Of a DNA stretch of 64,000 nucleotides, positions 1-9,793 are shown in pieces. The first letter of the stretch is position 1. Each line of letters begins with the position of its first letter. This DNA comes from Desulfamplus sp. (lineage in GTDB: Bacteria > Desulfobacterota > Desulfobacteria > Desulfobacterales > Desulfobacteraceae). The stretch covers positions 1 to 64,000 of the forward strand of contig JADFZJ010000008.1 in assembly GCA_015232555.1 (NCBI GenBank). Reading direction: 5' to 3'. The notes under the pieces were generated by a model, which had not been told where the DNA came from, made no database searches, and saw nothing but the letters and a program-made list of their open reading frames with translations. The position numbers were made by a program, and so were the translations under genes.

Positions 1-238
1 AAAATAGATTACAATACATTCAGTAAAATTCAATTTAAATACACTTTGTAACTGATTTAATTATGCTCTCCCCCAAATCCGTTATAATCAGTATCTTTTA
101 AATAAATTCTTGCACGAGAGCCAAGTTCGCTTAAATGGTCCTGCTGTATTAAAGTAACGCATGATGATCTCCTTGGTATCTGAAATCCTATTTCTTCTCT
201 AACTCTTTCCCCTAATAATTGATTCTAATATCTAATAC
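1..238. other. Left-edge stretch with no intact gene
   Basis: No complete gene is seen. On the minus strand a good Shine-Dalgarno (169-174) precedes an ATG at 162 that opens a 24-codon ORF (88-162) beginning MRYFNTAGP. This start resembles the N-terminus I remember for AAA ATPases with a C-terminal PD-(D/E)XK nuclease domain, the family whose C-terminal remnant lies at 29788-30045. A second minus-strand frame is open from 224 to a stop at 57-59 and reads plausibly as protein (for example LGERVREEIGFQIP), but it has no start codon and I do not recognise it. The stretch is best read as decayed sequence downstream of the kinase at 239-1885. Confidence 0.35.
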
Positions 239-1885
239 TCAACCGCATGGAATCTTTATAAAAAAAGTAGTTCCTCTGCCGACTCTGCTTTGAACAGTTA
301 TATCGCCGTTAAGAGCCTCAATAGCCCTGTGAACCATTGCAAGCCCAAGACCTGTCCCCTCTGGTCTGGTTGTAAAATAGGGATCAAAAATATGCTCAAT
401 ATCTTTTTCCTCAATACCTTTGCCTGTATCTGAAACTGATATAAGTATTTTTCCTTGAGAGTCTAATTCAGATACTTTGATGGTAAGCTCTCCATTTTCC
501 TCCATCGCCTGTAGAGCATTAAGATACAAATTAAGCAAAATCTGGTTTAACCTATCAGGATCAGTTATGATATTATATCTGTTTAATTTATAATCAATTT
601 TAACGCTGATATTTTTTTGAGCCTTATCGTATTCAATCAGCTTGAGTGAGTGTGTTATCAACTCCTTAATATCGACCTCTTTTGATGTTACAGGAAGAGG
701 TTTTGCAAATTCAAGCAGTTGTGTTACTGCACGGTTCAATCTTTCTACCTCCTGAATCATTATATCTGCAACTTCAGTATCATCTTTTACATTGCTGTAC
801 CGCTCTTTAAAATAGGTGGCAAATCCCTTGATAGAGCTTAAAGGATTTCTTATTTCATGGGCAACTCCTGCAGCAAGTTTTCCCACAGCAGCAAGCCTTC
901 TGCTCCTCTCAATTTCGCTTTTGAGTTCAGAGATAGATGTTTTAGCAGAGCGATAACCTTGAAGTGCAATAATTCCAAAAACACCTGTGCAACCTAAAAC
1001 AAAAAACATAAAACCCATTGCAATGACGTGACGCAGATATTTAGATTTAGCAATCTCAACTTCTGATATGTCAAGTGCTGCAAAAATTATCTGATTTTGA
1101 TTCTGGTGCTCTGGTGTCAATCTGCCAGTTTTAGGAGGTAGAAAGTGCATTCTGAACCAGTCCATATTCCTGTTACGCACCCGCTCCCCATTGTTAGCAT
1201 CTTCATGATTAAAATCAGGCTTACACTCACCACCCTCCTCAATTATACAGAAAGGTCTTACAGGAACACCTGGTCTTAAACGTCTATGTGCAGGGGTGAA
1301 CCGCTTGAAAACCTGAAAAACCTTTTGCCCATTTTCAGATTCAATTTCACGATGCCAGATAACAGGCTCCCCATTCTGGACATTTGAACTGAAGATAACT
1401 TTTTTTGAATCTTTACCTGCTCTTGAGCTATTTTGATTAGTTCTAACCGAGTCAGCCTTAAGCTCCTTGATATCTGGCATATTTTCATACTTCTGCCCTA
1501 CCCTTTCAGGCTCACTATGAGCAAGGATTGTTCCATCAAAGTCTGTTATCATCATATATTCAACTTCTGGTTGAAGAGCAGTCTCAGTAAGAAGATTTTG
1601 AACCCTTGATACACCCCAGCTCATGGTCAACATGCCTGTTCTGGTTCCAGCCTCAAATGCCCGTATCAGAAAAATCCCCTTTCCTGTCAGCTTCTCAATT
1701 GTCCGATCATTTTGCTCTCTTATGTTATCCATAGTCATAATAACAAAAATAGGCACAAGAATTATTGCTACCCCAAAGATAACAAATGGAGAGAAACTTT
1801 GGAGTAAGTTGTTTTTTTCAGGTTGCTGACTGTTTTCAGTTTTTTTGTGGTTCTCAGATTTCTCTTTTTTTTCAAATTTTTTCAT
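239..1885 (-). CDS. Membrane sensor histidine kinase (ZraS/AtoS-like)
   Basis: A 548-residue inner-membrane sensor kinase that would autophosphorylate on His and pass phosphate to a response regulator not present next to it. A hydrophilic, Lys/Glu/Gln-rich N-terminus is followed by a membrane segment at about 33-52, a periplasmic domain of about 230 residues, and a second membrane segment at about 284-306. The H-box GVAHEIRNPLSSIKGF places the phospho-acceptor at His343. The HATPase domain fills the C-terminus with N, G1 (DTGKGIEEKD) and G2 (GTGLGLAM) boxes. There is no receiver domain. It is divergent from the epd-like gene at 2026, about 140 bp away. The ligand is unknown. The periplasmic part contains a Pro/Arg-rich, Cys-containing loop (about 200-240). 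Confidence 0.9.
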   Translation of the reverse strand: MKKFEKKEKSENHKKTENSQQPEKNNLLQSFSPFVIFGVAIILVPIFVIMTMDNIREQNDRTIEKLTGKGIFLIRAFEAGTRTGMLTMSWGVSRVQNLLTETALQPEVEYMMITDFDGTILAHSEPERVGQKYENMPDIKELKADSVRTNQNSSRAGKDSKKVIFSSNVQNGEPVIWHREIESENGQKVFQVFKRFTPAHRRLRPGVPVRPFCIIEEGGECKPDFNHEDANNGERVRNRNMDWFRMHFLPPKTGRLTPEHQNQNQIIFAALDISEVEIAKSKYLRHVIAMGFMFFVLGCTGVFGIIALQGYRSAKTSISELKSEIERSRRLAAVGKLAAGVAHEIRNPLSSIKGFATYFKERYSNVKDDTEVADIMIQEVERLNRAVTQLLEFAKPLPVTSKEVDIKELITHSLKLIEYDKAQKNISVKIDYKLNRYNIITDPDRLNQILLNLYLNALQAMEENGELTIKVSELDSQGKILISVSDTGKGIEEKDIEHIFDPYFTTRPEGTGLGLAMVHRAIEALNGDITVQSRVGRGTTFFIKIPCG

Positions 1886-2025
1886 TGATCACCAATCTTT
1901 TAATTACACACAAATATATAATGTGATAAAGTCCCCTTCTTTTGAAATTTATGAAAGTAATTAAAAAACAAATAATAATATTTCTTACTAAAAACAAAAA
2001 GGGTTAAGATAAAAGAGTTTTTAAA

Positions 2026-3069
2026 ATGGGTTATAAAATTGCAATAAATGGATATGGAAGAATCGGAAGATCGATTCTGCGTGCCCTTTATGAATCTCAC
2101 CACTACAGAGAGCTTGAGATTGTTGCTATAAACGAGCTGTCTGATATTAAAACCATTGCACATCTAACAAAGTATGATACCACTCATGGGCGATTTTCAG
2201 GGCAGGTTGAAATATGTGGTAATAATTTTTATGTAAACAACAACCTTATTCATCTTAGTCACGAGCGAGATATTAAAAATCTTAGATGGAGAGAGCTTGA
2301 CGTTGATGTTGTCCTTGAGTGCACAGGCTCATTTACCTCACGCAAAACGGCTGAAGAGCATATAAAAAACGGTGCAAAAAAGGTGATCTTCTCCCAGCCA
2401 GCGGAAGAGAGCGTTGATGCTACCATTGTGTTTGGCATAAATGATCATCTGCTGACAAAAGAGCACACCATAATATCAAATGCTTCGTGCACTACAAATT
2501 GCGGTATCCCAGTTCTTAAAGTGCTCAACGATATTTTTGGAATCGAATCGGGCATTATTACAACCATACACTCTACCATGAATGATCAGCCAGTAATTGA
2601 TGCATATCATCATCACGATTTGAGGAGAACAAGATGTGCTGGTCAATCAATAATTCCTGTAGATACAGGTCTTGCACGAGGAATTGAAAGAATACTGCCT
2701 GAGTTAAAAGGCAGATTTCAGGCTGTCTCAATGAGAGTCCCAACCATAAATGTATCTGCTCTTGATATAACTCTTATACTATCAAGCAGCAAGAATATAT
2801 CTGTAAATGAGATAAATAGAACTCTTAAAGATGCTGCATCTGGCAGCAAAGACTCTTTTTTAGAGGGAAGACTTTCGGGTATTCTTGGATATACAGAAGA
2901 GCCTCTTGCATCATGCGATTTTAACCACGATTCAAGATCATCTGTGGTTGACGGCAATCAGACAAGGGTGAGTCGTGGAAATTTGGTCAAGATACTTGCA
3001 TGGTTTGACAATGAGTGGGCTTATGCTAACAGAATGCTTGACACTACGGCAGCGTTGATGAAGGTTTAA
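2026..3069 (+). CDS. epd: Erythrose-4-phosphate / glyceraldehyde-3-phosphate dehydrogenase
   Basis: A 347-residue NAD-dependent aldehyde dehydrogenase of the GAPDH fold. The N-terminus has the nucleotide-binding signature [10 protein letters not shown], and the catalytic Cys is Cys155 in SNASCTTNC, with a downstream HST motif for the catalytic His. I remember several stretches as closer to E. coli Epd than to GapA: VAINEL after the second strand, the HxxMxDQxVIDAYH segment, DLRRTR, and FNHD near the C-terminus. Epd oxidises erythrose-4-phosphate on the way to pyridoxal phosphate. Whether this protein prefers that substrate or glyceraldehyde-3-phosphate cannot be decided by eye. It stands alone on the plus strand and its end overlaps the convergent GGDEF gene by 4 bp. 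Confidence 0.85.
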   Translation: MGYKIAINGYGRIGRSILRALYESHHYRELEIVAINELSDIKTIAHLTKYDTTHGRFSGQVEICGNNFYVNNNLIHLSHERDIKNLRWRELDVDVVLECTGSFTSRKTAEEHIKNGAKKVIFSQPAEESVDATIVFGINDHLLTKEHTIISNASCTTNCGIPVLKVLNDIFGIESGIITTIHSTMNDQPVIDAYHHHDLRRTRCAGQSIIPVDTGLARGIERILPELKGRFQAVSMRVPTINVSALDITLILSSSKNISVNEINRTLKDAASGSKDSFLEGRLSGILGYTEEPLASCDFNHDSRSSVVDGNQTRVSRGNLVKILAWFDNEWAYANRMLDTTAALMKV

Positions 3070-3977
3070 TATGTGCAAAATCTATTTCTGCCGCTATTTT
3101 TTGCCTTGTAAAGAGCCTCATCAGCCATTTTTATCAACTCTTCTGGAGAACTGTCCTGAGATGGAACGACCGTTGCAACCCCCTGGCTTATACTTACACA
3201 ACTGTGTGTAGAAGAAGCAATATGAGGTATCTTCAGATCAATTATCTTATTCTGAAATTGCAGAGCAACATTACAAGCACCATCTGATTCTGTTTTAGGC
3301 AGAATGCAGCAAAACTCCTCACCGCCATAACGTGCTAAAAGGTCTATCTTCCGTCTTATCAAAGATTCAAGAGTGTTAGCAACAGTGATAAGACACGAAT
3401 CTCCCTCTTGATGTCCATAAGTGTCATTATACAATTTGAAATGATCAATATCAATAATGATAATTGAGAGTGGAGAAGAGTCTCGACAAGCACAATTCCA
3501 TGCAATTTCTATATATTCATTAAATCGGCGGCGGTTGGATACACCTGTTAATCCATCACGTAAAGATTGATTTTCAAGTAGTTTGCTTTTTCTTTTCAGA
3601 TCAATGTGAGTTCTAACTCTGGCTTGCACAACAATGGGTCTAAATGGTTTTGTAACGTAATCAACCGCACCTGTTTCAAATCCTCTTATCTCGTCCCGTT
3701 CATCTGTTTTTGATGTTATAAAAATAACTGGAATATCGTGAGTATTTGTATCAGCTTTTAACCTTTGACAAACTTCATATCCATCTATCCCGGGCATTAT
3801 AACATCAAGCAGAACAAGGTCTGGAGGATTATCTGACATTACTATCTCCAAAGCCCTCTCTCCGTTTGTTGCTACACGGATACTGTAGTCTGTTCTCAGC
3901 AGTTCATTTAATATTTTCAAATTATAAGGCTCATCATCAACAATAAGAATCGATGATTTTATGCAGTTTGTCTCCAT
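3066..3977 (-). CDS. Response regulator diguanylate cyclase (REC-GGDEF)
   Basis: A 303-residue cytoplasmic PleD-like protein expected to make cyclic-di-GMP when its receiver is phosphorylated. The receiver (about 8-125) has the acidic pair in IVDDEP, the phospho-acceptor Asp in [13 protein letters not shown] and the conserved Lys in YVTKPF. The GGDEF domain (about 145-303) carries the intact active-site motif RYGGEEF and an RxxD inhibitory site (RKID) five residues ahead of it, so product inhibition is likely. It lies 18 bp downstream of the large hybrid kinase (3996-7598), which ends in an HPt domain, so phosphate probably flows from that kinase to this regulator. Confidence 0.93.
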   Translation of the reverse strand: METNCIKSSILIVDDEPYNLKILNELLRTDYSIRVATNGERALEIVMSDNPPDLVLLDVIMPGIDGYEVCQRLKADTNTHDIPVIFITSKTDERDEIRGFETGAVDYVTKPFRPIVVQARVRTHIDLKRKSKLLENQSLRDGLTGVSNRRRFNEYIEIAWNCACRDSSPLSIIIIDIDHFKLYNDTYGHQEGDSCLITVANTLESLIRRKIDLLARYGGEEFCCILPKTESDGACNVALQFQNKIIDLKIPHIASSTHSCVSISQGVATVVPSQDSSPEELIKMADEALYKAKNSGRNRFCTY

Positions 3978-3995
3978 TATTATTATCCATTATCC

Positions 3996-6900
3996 TCAAT
4001 ATAATGCAACTTTCAGCTCTTCTGCTATATCTTTAATAGAACTCAAAGCTTTGGGAAAGTCAAAGTTATCTATCTGCTCATCAAGCTCTTGCATCAATTT
4101 AGCAAATTGAGAGTCAGAAGCCATAAACTTTGAATTAGCAATAGATTTCTTAAAATTTAAAAAACTTTCAGAGGCTTCAGGATTGCTGTTTCTAATAAAA
4201 CCGTAAAGCTCCATCAAAATAGGCGTAATTACGTTTATATCAATCTCGTCAACATTGGCAACGTTCAGATTGTTTACAGTATTAACAACATTGACCTGCG
4301 TATTGACACCTAAAACACCATTTTTATCTAAAGTTTTAAGAGAATCTAACACCTCTTGTAACGATTTATCAAAATCTGACAGAAGAGTTGCATAATCAGG
4401 TTCTCTACGCTCAATAATAGCTCTTTCTAATTTGTCTGCTGATGAATGGAGAGCATAAGCTGATATATTTCCAGCAACTCCCTTTACAGTATGAGCCATA
4501 CGTTCAGCAATTGTAATATCGCCTTTTTCTATTTCAGATTCTATCTCTCTTGTAATAGAAACATATTTTTTACCAAAATCAGTAAGAATATTTTTAAGCA
4601 GCCGTCTGTTACCTCTTATTCTTTTTAAAGCTGATTGAATATCAATGCCTTCCAAGGTTTCAGGGAGATAATCATCTATATTATCATCATTATGTATATT
4701 ATCTTTCGCCTTGCTAACTCTCTGTTGTAGTTGCTCAGTTGGTAGAATCTGCCCTTCTAATTTTTGTGATTCTTCATCTTTTGACTGCTGTAATGCTTGT
4801 CCTTCTGATGTTTTAACCGTTTTGGGTTTAATCCATTGAGCAAGGACTCTATATAACTCATCAGGATCAATAGGTTTGCTCACATAATCATTCATACCTG
4901 CCTCAATACACGCCTCTTTTGCTCCAGTCATCGCATGAGCTGTCATTGCAACAATTGGCAGATTTTGACATTCTGAGTTTTGCCTTATCAGAGCTGTAGC
5001 CTCATATCCACCCATTACAGGCATCTGAATATCCATTAAAACAAGATCATAATAATACTGCTGCTCTGCCACTGCTATTAGTGCATCCTCTTGCTGGTTT
5101 GTTTCAGATGATTTCTGTTTTATTGCAGATTGATTTTTGATTATTGCATCTAATGCCTCTTTACCGTTATTTGCAATCTCCACAACTAAGCCTACATCAT
5201 TTAGTATCTCTGTAGCCACCTGCTGATTCAAGATATTATCTTCAACAATAAGCACTCTTGCACCTTTGAGCGTATCTGTAGGTTTAATAATCTCACTATC
5301 TTCAAAACTACCAGCAGTATGTTGTGATGTATATTTAATATAAGAGTCCATACTCTCTTCGTCACAGGCATTTAATTTTGAATTTGGCACATCAGAATGA
5401 TTCTCTCGTTCAAATACTTCCACTATGGTATCAAACATCAATGAAACATTTACAGGCTTCATAAGAAAGGCTTTAATTCCAGCCTGTTCTGCCCGTTTGA
5501 CCACTTGATCTCGACCAAAAGCTGTTATCATAACTACCGTAGGCAGTTCTGATAGCTTAGCATTTTGTTTTATCCTCCTTGATGTTTCAATTCCATCTAT
5601 TTCAGGCATTCTGTAATCCATCAATACTAAATCATAACTTCTGCCTTCTGATGATGCCCTCTCAAGCTCTTCTATAGCTTTTAAGCCTGAATCTACAGTA
5701 TTCACGATAAATCCAAAAGATTTGATCTGCTCTTCATATATCTCTAAAGCAGTTTTATTGTCATCAACAATTAATACCTTTAATCCTCTAAGGTCTTTAC
5801 TTATTCTATGCTCTCGCGGCTTTGATAAAGGCTTATAATGAAACTCTGCTGTAAACGAAAAGATACTCCCCTTTCCTACTTCGCTTGAAACAGCTATTTG
5901 TCCACCCATCATCTCTGTTAAATGTTTGGAGATTGCCAACCCAAGCCCTGTGCCTCCAAATTTGCGGGTTATAGAGCTGTCAGCTTGAGCAAAAGCAGTG
6001 AATAGCCTCCCTATCTGTTCCTCGTTCATGCCAATGCCTGTATCTGAAACAGAAAATTTAAGCTTACACTTATGAGCATCTTTATTAATTATTTCGGTCT
6101 TTACAAGAACATGACCTGACTGGGTAAATTTAACGGCATTATTGCAAAGATTTATAAGAACTTGACCTAAACGGAGCTGGTCCCCAATCAATGAGAAGGG
6201 GACACCATCTTCTATTGTGCTTATGAATTCAATATCTTTTTCAGCAGCTTTTATAGAAACGATATTTGCAACATTATTCATAACATCTTCAAGGTCGAAA
6301 CAGGTGCTCTCTAACTCTAATTTACCAGCCTCAATTTTTGAGAAATCAAGGATATCGTTTATAAGTCCAAGCAGAGATCGTGCAGATGATTCTACTTTGG
6401 AGATGTAATCATACTGTTTAGGCGTAAGGTCTGTTTTGAGTGCAAGTGCAGAAAAACCTATAACAGCATTCATTGGAGTACGTATTTCGTGGCTCATATT
6501 AGCAAGAAATTCGTTTTTAGCCTTTGTAGAAGCCTCGGCAGCCTCTTTGGCAATCTTTAAATCTTTAACACGTTTTTTTTCGGTGATATCTTCCAACATA
6601 CCCTCATAATAAAGATGCTTACCATTATTATCAGAGACCACCTGAATATTTATAGAAACCTCAATTTCACTTTTATCCTTGCACAAAGCCTTGAATTCAA
6701 AATTCTTCACATATCCTTGGGTAGAAAGCATAGCAAGCAACTCTTCTCTTTTAACAAAATCAACATAAAGATTCTTTGATAGATCGTGGATGGAAAAGAT
6801 GAGTTCTTCTGGGGAATCATACTTAAGGATTTTCGCCAGAGCCGGGTTAGCAATGATAACCTTACCCGCAGGGGTTGTTTGGAATATTCCCTCCATAGAG

Positions 6901-7598
6901 TTATTGAAAATTCCTCTATACTTCTCCTCTGCTATTTTAAGTGCCTCTATCTGGGCATTTATCTTCTGCCCCATACTCTTCAATACAGTGATAAACGGCT
7001 CAAATTCCACAATTATATTGTAATTACTGGTAAAATGATAGTTGCCTGATGTATAAGCGTTGACGATTTCGTTAAGGTCAGCAAGCGGTTGTTTGAAAAA
7101 AAGACGCATCAAAAATCCTGTTGCAGAGATAATGGTAATCAAAACTATTATAAGGGTTATGATGCAGTATTTAAGAAGGTGGTAACTCTCTTTTCTATAA
7201 AGTTTAGTGGTAAGACTTATATCAACATAAGCTAAGAGAATATTTTCGTGTTTAATATCTCCCGCCCTTCTAATTAATTCAAATCTGTCTTGTTTATCTA
7301 TGCGTAAAATATCTTTGCCTGTGTTATCTATTATAAGCACCTTTGCTATTAAATCGTTCTTTCCAAAAGCATTGGCTATTCCTTCAACAGCTTTTATGTT
7401 CATCTGCCAGAGAGGCTCTTCTAAAGCGTTAATTAGATAGTTTAAAGAGTCATCAGCATTTTGATCTAATGCAGACATAGATTCTTGCGTTTTGAACATA
7501 TAAATAGAAAAAATTGCTGCTACAGATACGACTGAAATAACAACGACTAAACTGACGATAAGTGTTTGAGAAATTGAGTTTCTGAAAATACTCTTCAT
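3996..7598 (-). CDS. Hybrid sensor histidine kinase (HAMP-PAS-HK-REC-REC-HPt)
   Basis: A 1200-residue phosphorelay kinase. Membrane segments lie at about 12-34 and 143-165, around a periplasmic domain of about 105 residues. A HAMP-like stretch and a PAS domain (about 225-340) follow, then HisKA with the H-box [16 protein letters not shown], a HATPase domain with DTGIGM and [10 protein letters not shown], two receivers (phospho-acceptors in LVLMDYRMPEIDG and [13 protein letters not shown]), and an HPt domain with AHTVKGVAGN. A further helical tail of about 100 residues follows the HPt. Linkers are rich in Gln, Ser and Asn. The gene sits between a periplasmic binding protein (52 bp upstream) and a REC-GGDEF regulator (18 bp downstream), which suggests that ligand-loaded binding protein is read by the small periplasmic domain. 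A conserved promoter-like element lies at 7623-7648. Confidence 0.93.
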   Translation of the reverse strand: MKSIFRNSISQTLIVSLVVVISVVSVAAIFSIYMFKTQESMSALDQNADDSLNYLINALEEPLWQMNIKAVEGIANAFGKNDLIAKVLIIDNTGKDILRIDKQDRFELIRRAGDIKHENILLAYVDISLTTKLYRKESYHLLKYCIITLIIVLITIISATGFLMRLFFKQPLADLNEIVNAYTSGNYHFTSNYNIIVEFEPFITVLKSMGQKINAQIEALKIAEEKYRGIFNNSMEGIFQTTPAGKVIIANPALAKILKYDSPEELIFSIHDLSKNLYVDFVKREELLAMLSTQGYVKNFEFKALCKDKSEIEVSINIQVVSDNNGKHLYYEGMLEDITEKKRVKDLKIAKEAAEASTKAKNEFLANMSHEIRTPMNAVIGFSALALKTDLTPKQYDYISKVESSARSLLGLINDILDFSKIEAGKLELESTCFDLEDVMNNVANIVSIKAAEKDIEFISTIEDGVPFSLIGDQLRLGQVLINLCNNAVKFTQSGHVLVKTEIINKDAHKCKLKFSVSDTGIGMNEEQIGRLFTAFAQADSSITRKFGGTGLGLAISKHLTEMMGGQIAVSSEVGKGSIFSFTAEFHYKPLSKPREHRISKDLRGLKVLIVDDNKTALEIYEEQIKSFGFIVNTVDSGLKAIEELERASSEGRSYDLVLMDYRMPEIDGIETSRRIKQNAKLSELPTVVMITAFGRDQVVKRAEQAGIKAFLMKPVNVSLMFDTIVEVFERENHSDVPNSKLNACDEESMDSYIKYTSQHTAGSFEDSEIIKPTDTLKGARVLIVEDNILNQQVATEILNDVGLVVEIANNGKEALDAIIKNQSAIKQKSSETNQQEDALIAVAEQQYYYDLVLMDIQMPVMGGYEATALIRQNSECQNLPIVAMTAHAMTGAKEACIEAGMNDYVSKPIDPDELYRVLAQWIKPKTVKTSEGQALQQSKDEESQKLEGQILPTEQLQQRVSKAKDNIHNDDNIDDYLPETLEGIDIQSALKRIRGNRRLLKNILTDFGKKYVSITREIESEIEKGDITIAERMAHTVKGVAGNISAYALHSSADKLERAIIERREPDYATLLSDFDKSLQEVLDSLKTLDKNGVLGVNTQVNVVNTVNNLNVANVDEIDINVITPILMELYGFIRNSNPEASESFLNFKKSIANSKFMASDSQFAKLMQELDEQIDNFDFPKALSSIKDIAEELKVALY

Positions 7599-7622
7599 AC
7601 AATAACTGTCTCTCTATTTAGT

Positions 7623-7648
7623 TATACTGTTCAAGGTCATAAATTGAG
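7623..7648 (-). promoter_or_regulatory. Shared 26-bp upstream element, copy 1
   Basis: Read on the minus strand this begins CTCAATTTATGACCTTGAAC and ends in AGTATA, 24 bp before the start codon of the hybrid kinase. It matches 18441-18466 at 25 of 26 positions and 8593-8618 at about 20 of 26. The TATAAC at its 3' end could be a -10 box with a short leader. It may be a promoter or operator shared by three signalling genes. Confidence 0.5.
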
Positions 7649-7650
7649 CT

Positions 7651-8550
7651 TTATCTAAAAGTGATGGTCTCGTAAAAAGTCCGATATTTAGAAACGGGTT
7701 TAACCAAAAGATTTTCATACTGCTGTTGAAACTCATCTTGTGTAGTTTCGTCATAAAAAGGTTTAAAGCAATCAAAGTATCGCTGCTTAGGAATCTCTTT
7801 TCTTAAAATGGTATTAATTTTATCGATCATCTTTTTACCCCAGTCGTTTTTTGGGCATACGACATAAAGAATCAAATAATCCTGCTTTTCAATGATTCTA
7901 ATTCCCAAAACTTTATCTTCTATTCCCTGCTTTTTAGCGGCAAACTTCATTGCAAAATAACCGCCGATTGTGTAGTCAATACGCTTATTGTTCAATAGAG
8001 ATATCTGCTGTTCTGACACATCAGATGAATATGATGCAGATACATGAGGCTCTGTTGAATGGGCTTTTATAATTGAATCAATTTCAGGACCAAAACTTCG
8101 AGACGATGGATAGCCGAATTTTAACTTGCCGTTTTTTAGCGTATTCTCTAACGATATCATTTTTGTTCCCCCAAAAGCTGAATGCTCATCTTTTCTGATA
8201 AAGATATGTATAGGAGGAACTATAGCTGCTGGAATAGAATAATAAGCAAAACTCTCCCGCTCAGGATTTTTAGCTATAGATGAACTGCAAAACATCCTCT
8301 GAGTTTTAAGATTATCCAATATTCTTTCTAAATTGCTGTTCACCCTATGATGATCGTAATCTTTAAGATTTTCAAAGATTATATTTTCAATAGCAGCAGC
8401 AACTCCAGTTACCTTTTCGCCATCGCATATATATAAAGGTGGAATACAGTTGTGACCCCATGTAATAGTATCTTTTGACCAGGAATATCTGTCTGCAATA
8501 AAAATAGATATGCAAACTAAACTGAGTGCGAAAATCTTATTTTTCCCCAT
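7651..8550 (-). CDS. Periplasmic solute-binding protein family 3 (putative sensor partner)
   Basis: A 299-residue protein with an N-terminal signal peptide (hydrophobic core about 6-20) and the two-lobed fold of family 3 binding proteins, recognised from TITWGHNCIPPLYICDG near the N-terminus, from NKRIDYTIGGYFAMKF, and from the overall spacing. It has no permease or ATPase beside it. It lies directly upstream of the hybrid kinase (3996-7598) with 52 bp between, so it more likely feeds ligand information to that kinase than serves transport. A strong Shine-Dalgarno (AAGGAGGAG) supports the start. The ligand is unknown, and the C-terminal part is less typical of amino-acid binders. Confidence 0.75.
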   Translation of the reverse strand: MGKNKIFALSLVCISIFIADRYSWSKDTITWGHNCIPPLYICDGEKVTGVAAAIENIIFENLKDYDHHRVNSNLERILDNLKTQRMFCSSSIAKNPERESFAYYSIPAAIVPPIHIFIRKDEHSAFGGTKMISLENTLKNGKLKFGYPSSRSFGPEIDSIIKAHSTEPHVSASYSSDVSEQQISLLNNKRIDYTIGGYFAMKFAAKKQGIEDKVLGIRIIEKQDYLILYVVCPKNDWGKKMIDKINTILRKEIPKQRYFDCFKPFYDETTQDEFQQQYENLLVKPVSKYRTFYETITFR

Positions 8551-8592
8551 AAATATCTCCTCCTTATTAAGTGCAGCGTTTTTGCGTTTTTA

Positions 8593-8618
8593 TATACTCT
8601 ACACGGTCTTAATTTGAA
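8593..8618 (-). promoter_or_regulatory. Shared 26-bp upstream element, copy 3 (divergent)
   Basis: Lies 43 bp upstream of the binding-protein start at 8550. It matches the copies at 7623 and 18441 at about 20 of 26 positions and ends in TATATA on the minus strand, at a distance suitable for a -10 box. A further, gapped copy in the opposite orientation lies at 8677-8702. The two face each other around a pair of adjacent 13-bp direct repeats (GCCCTgaGCTGAA and GCCCTcgGCTGAA, 8634-8659). Confidence 0.4.
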
Positions 8619-8734
8619 CTTTTATTTTTTATCGCCCTGAGCTGAAGCCCTCGGCTGAAAAACTGAATAAAAACTAAATTTATGACCGTTTAAAATCTAT
8701 ACACTCAATTTAATTAAACTATAAATATGCAAAA

Positions 8735-9787
8735 CTATAAAAAAAGGTGCAGATTAGGACGATCAATAGTTTCAGGAGGTTGAGCGTGTTCTGAAAAGAT
8801 AGAATTAACAGATTTTAATATCTCATCAGTACTATCTGATTTTAGAAGTTGTTTGCTTATGCTATGTCCAAATTTGAATCCTGCTGCAAAATACGGTACA
8901 AATTTTTTAAACATCTTGACCGCTGTTCTTTCATCGTGATGCTTGAGAAGCAGTGTTATCATACGTATAGATGTATGTTGGTAGATATCGGGGTGTGGTA
9001 GAAATCCATTAGAGATAGTAGAAAATATCCAAGGTTTTGAAACTGCCATGCGTCCGATTGAAATACCATCACAATTGCCCAATTGCAACATCTTTTTACA
9101 ATCTGACGGTTCAAAAATATTGCCATTACCAAACACAGGTATGGAGACAGAATCTTTAATCAATCTAATATGTTCCCATTTAGGAGGACGCAAGCGTCTA
9201 TCTGGTGCAGACCGAGGATGAAACACAAGTGCATCAGCCCCTGCCGCTTGAAACATAGCCGCCATCTTTGCCGCATGAATTGCACCATCAAGAGAATTTT
9301 CCTCCCACCCGATTCTGAATTTCACAAAAAGAGGGATTGATACAGTTTGTCTCACTGCCTCAACAATTTTTTTTGCCAATTCTGGCTCTTTTAAGAGTGC
9401 TGCACCGCTTCCTTTTTTACAGATTGCTGAAGCACAACATCCAAAGTTGAGATCAACACCAAAAAATCCCTCTCGTTCAATTCTCTCTGCTGCAAGTGCC
9501 ATGCCATCAGGCTCAGACCCAAATATCTGGCAGACAAGATAGGGCAGTTCTTCATCTCTCCATCTAAAAACAGTCGAGATATTGCGGTTCTCCTGCGGCA
9601 CTGCCTTTGCACTGCACATACCAGTAAACAGAAGTCCGAATCCTCCAAACTCAGAGATTAGCTCCCTGAATGCCGCATGACCAAGCCCTGCCATGGGAGC
9701 AAGAAAAAGACGATTTTTAACTTTTTTGCCTTTTATTGTTATGGGAGAGGCAAGAAATGTCTTGTAGTTTTCAATTTGTGAATTCAT
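8735..9787 (-). CDS. tRNA-dihydrouridine synthase family protein
   Basis: A 350-residue FMN enzyme of the Dus family, expected to reduce specific uridines in tRNA to dihydrouridine. The N-terminal signature LFLAPMAGLGHAAFREL, the Q-I-F-G-S-E-P strand, the K-R-G-W type motif (FVKFRIGWEE), the FHPRSAPD segment and the FMN-phosphate motif GNGNIFEP are all present. The catalytic Cys motif reads NFGCCAS (Cys117-Cys118): a second Cys replaces the usual Pro. The C-terminus is shorter in helical content than DusA/B. It is one of three Dus paralogues in the window. The amidohydrolase gene lies 6 bp upstream, so the two are probably co-transcribed. Confidence 0.85.
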   Translation of the reverse strand: MNSQIENYKTFLASPITIKGKKVKNRLFLAPMAGLGHAAFRELISEFGGFGLLFTGMCSAKAVPQENRNISTVFRWRDEELPYLVCQIFGSEPDGMALAAERIEREGFFGVDLNFGCCASAICKKGSGAALLKEPELAKKIVEAVRQTVSIPLFVKFRIGWEENSLDGAIHAAKMAAMFQAAGADALVFHPRSAPDRRLRPPKWEHIRLIKDSVSIPVFGNGNIFEPSDCKKMLQLGNCDGISIGRMAVSKPWIFSTISNGFLPHPDIYQHTSIRMITLLLKHHDERTAVKMFKKFVPYFAAGFKFGHSISKQLLKSDSTDEILKSVNSIFSEHAQPPETIDRPNLHLFL

Positions 9788-9793
9788 AAATCT

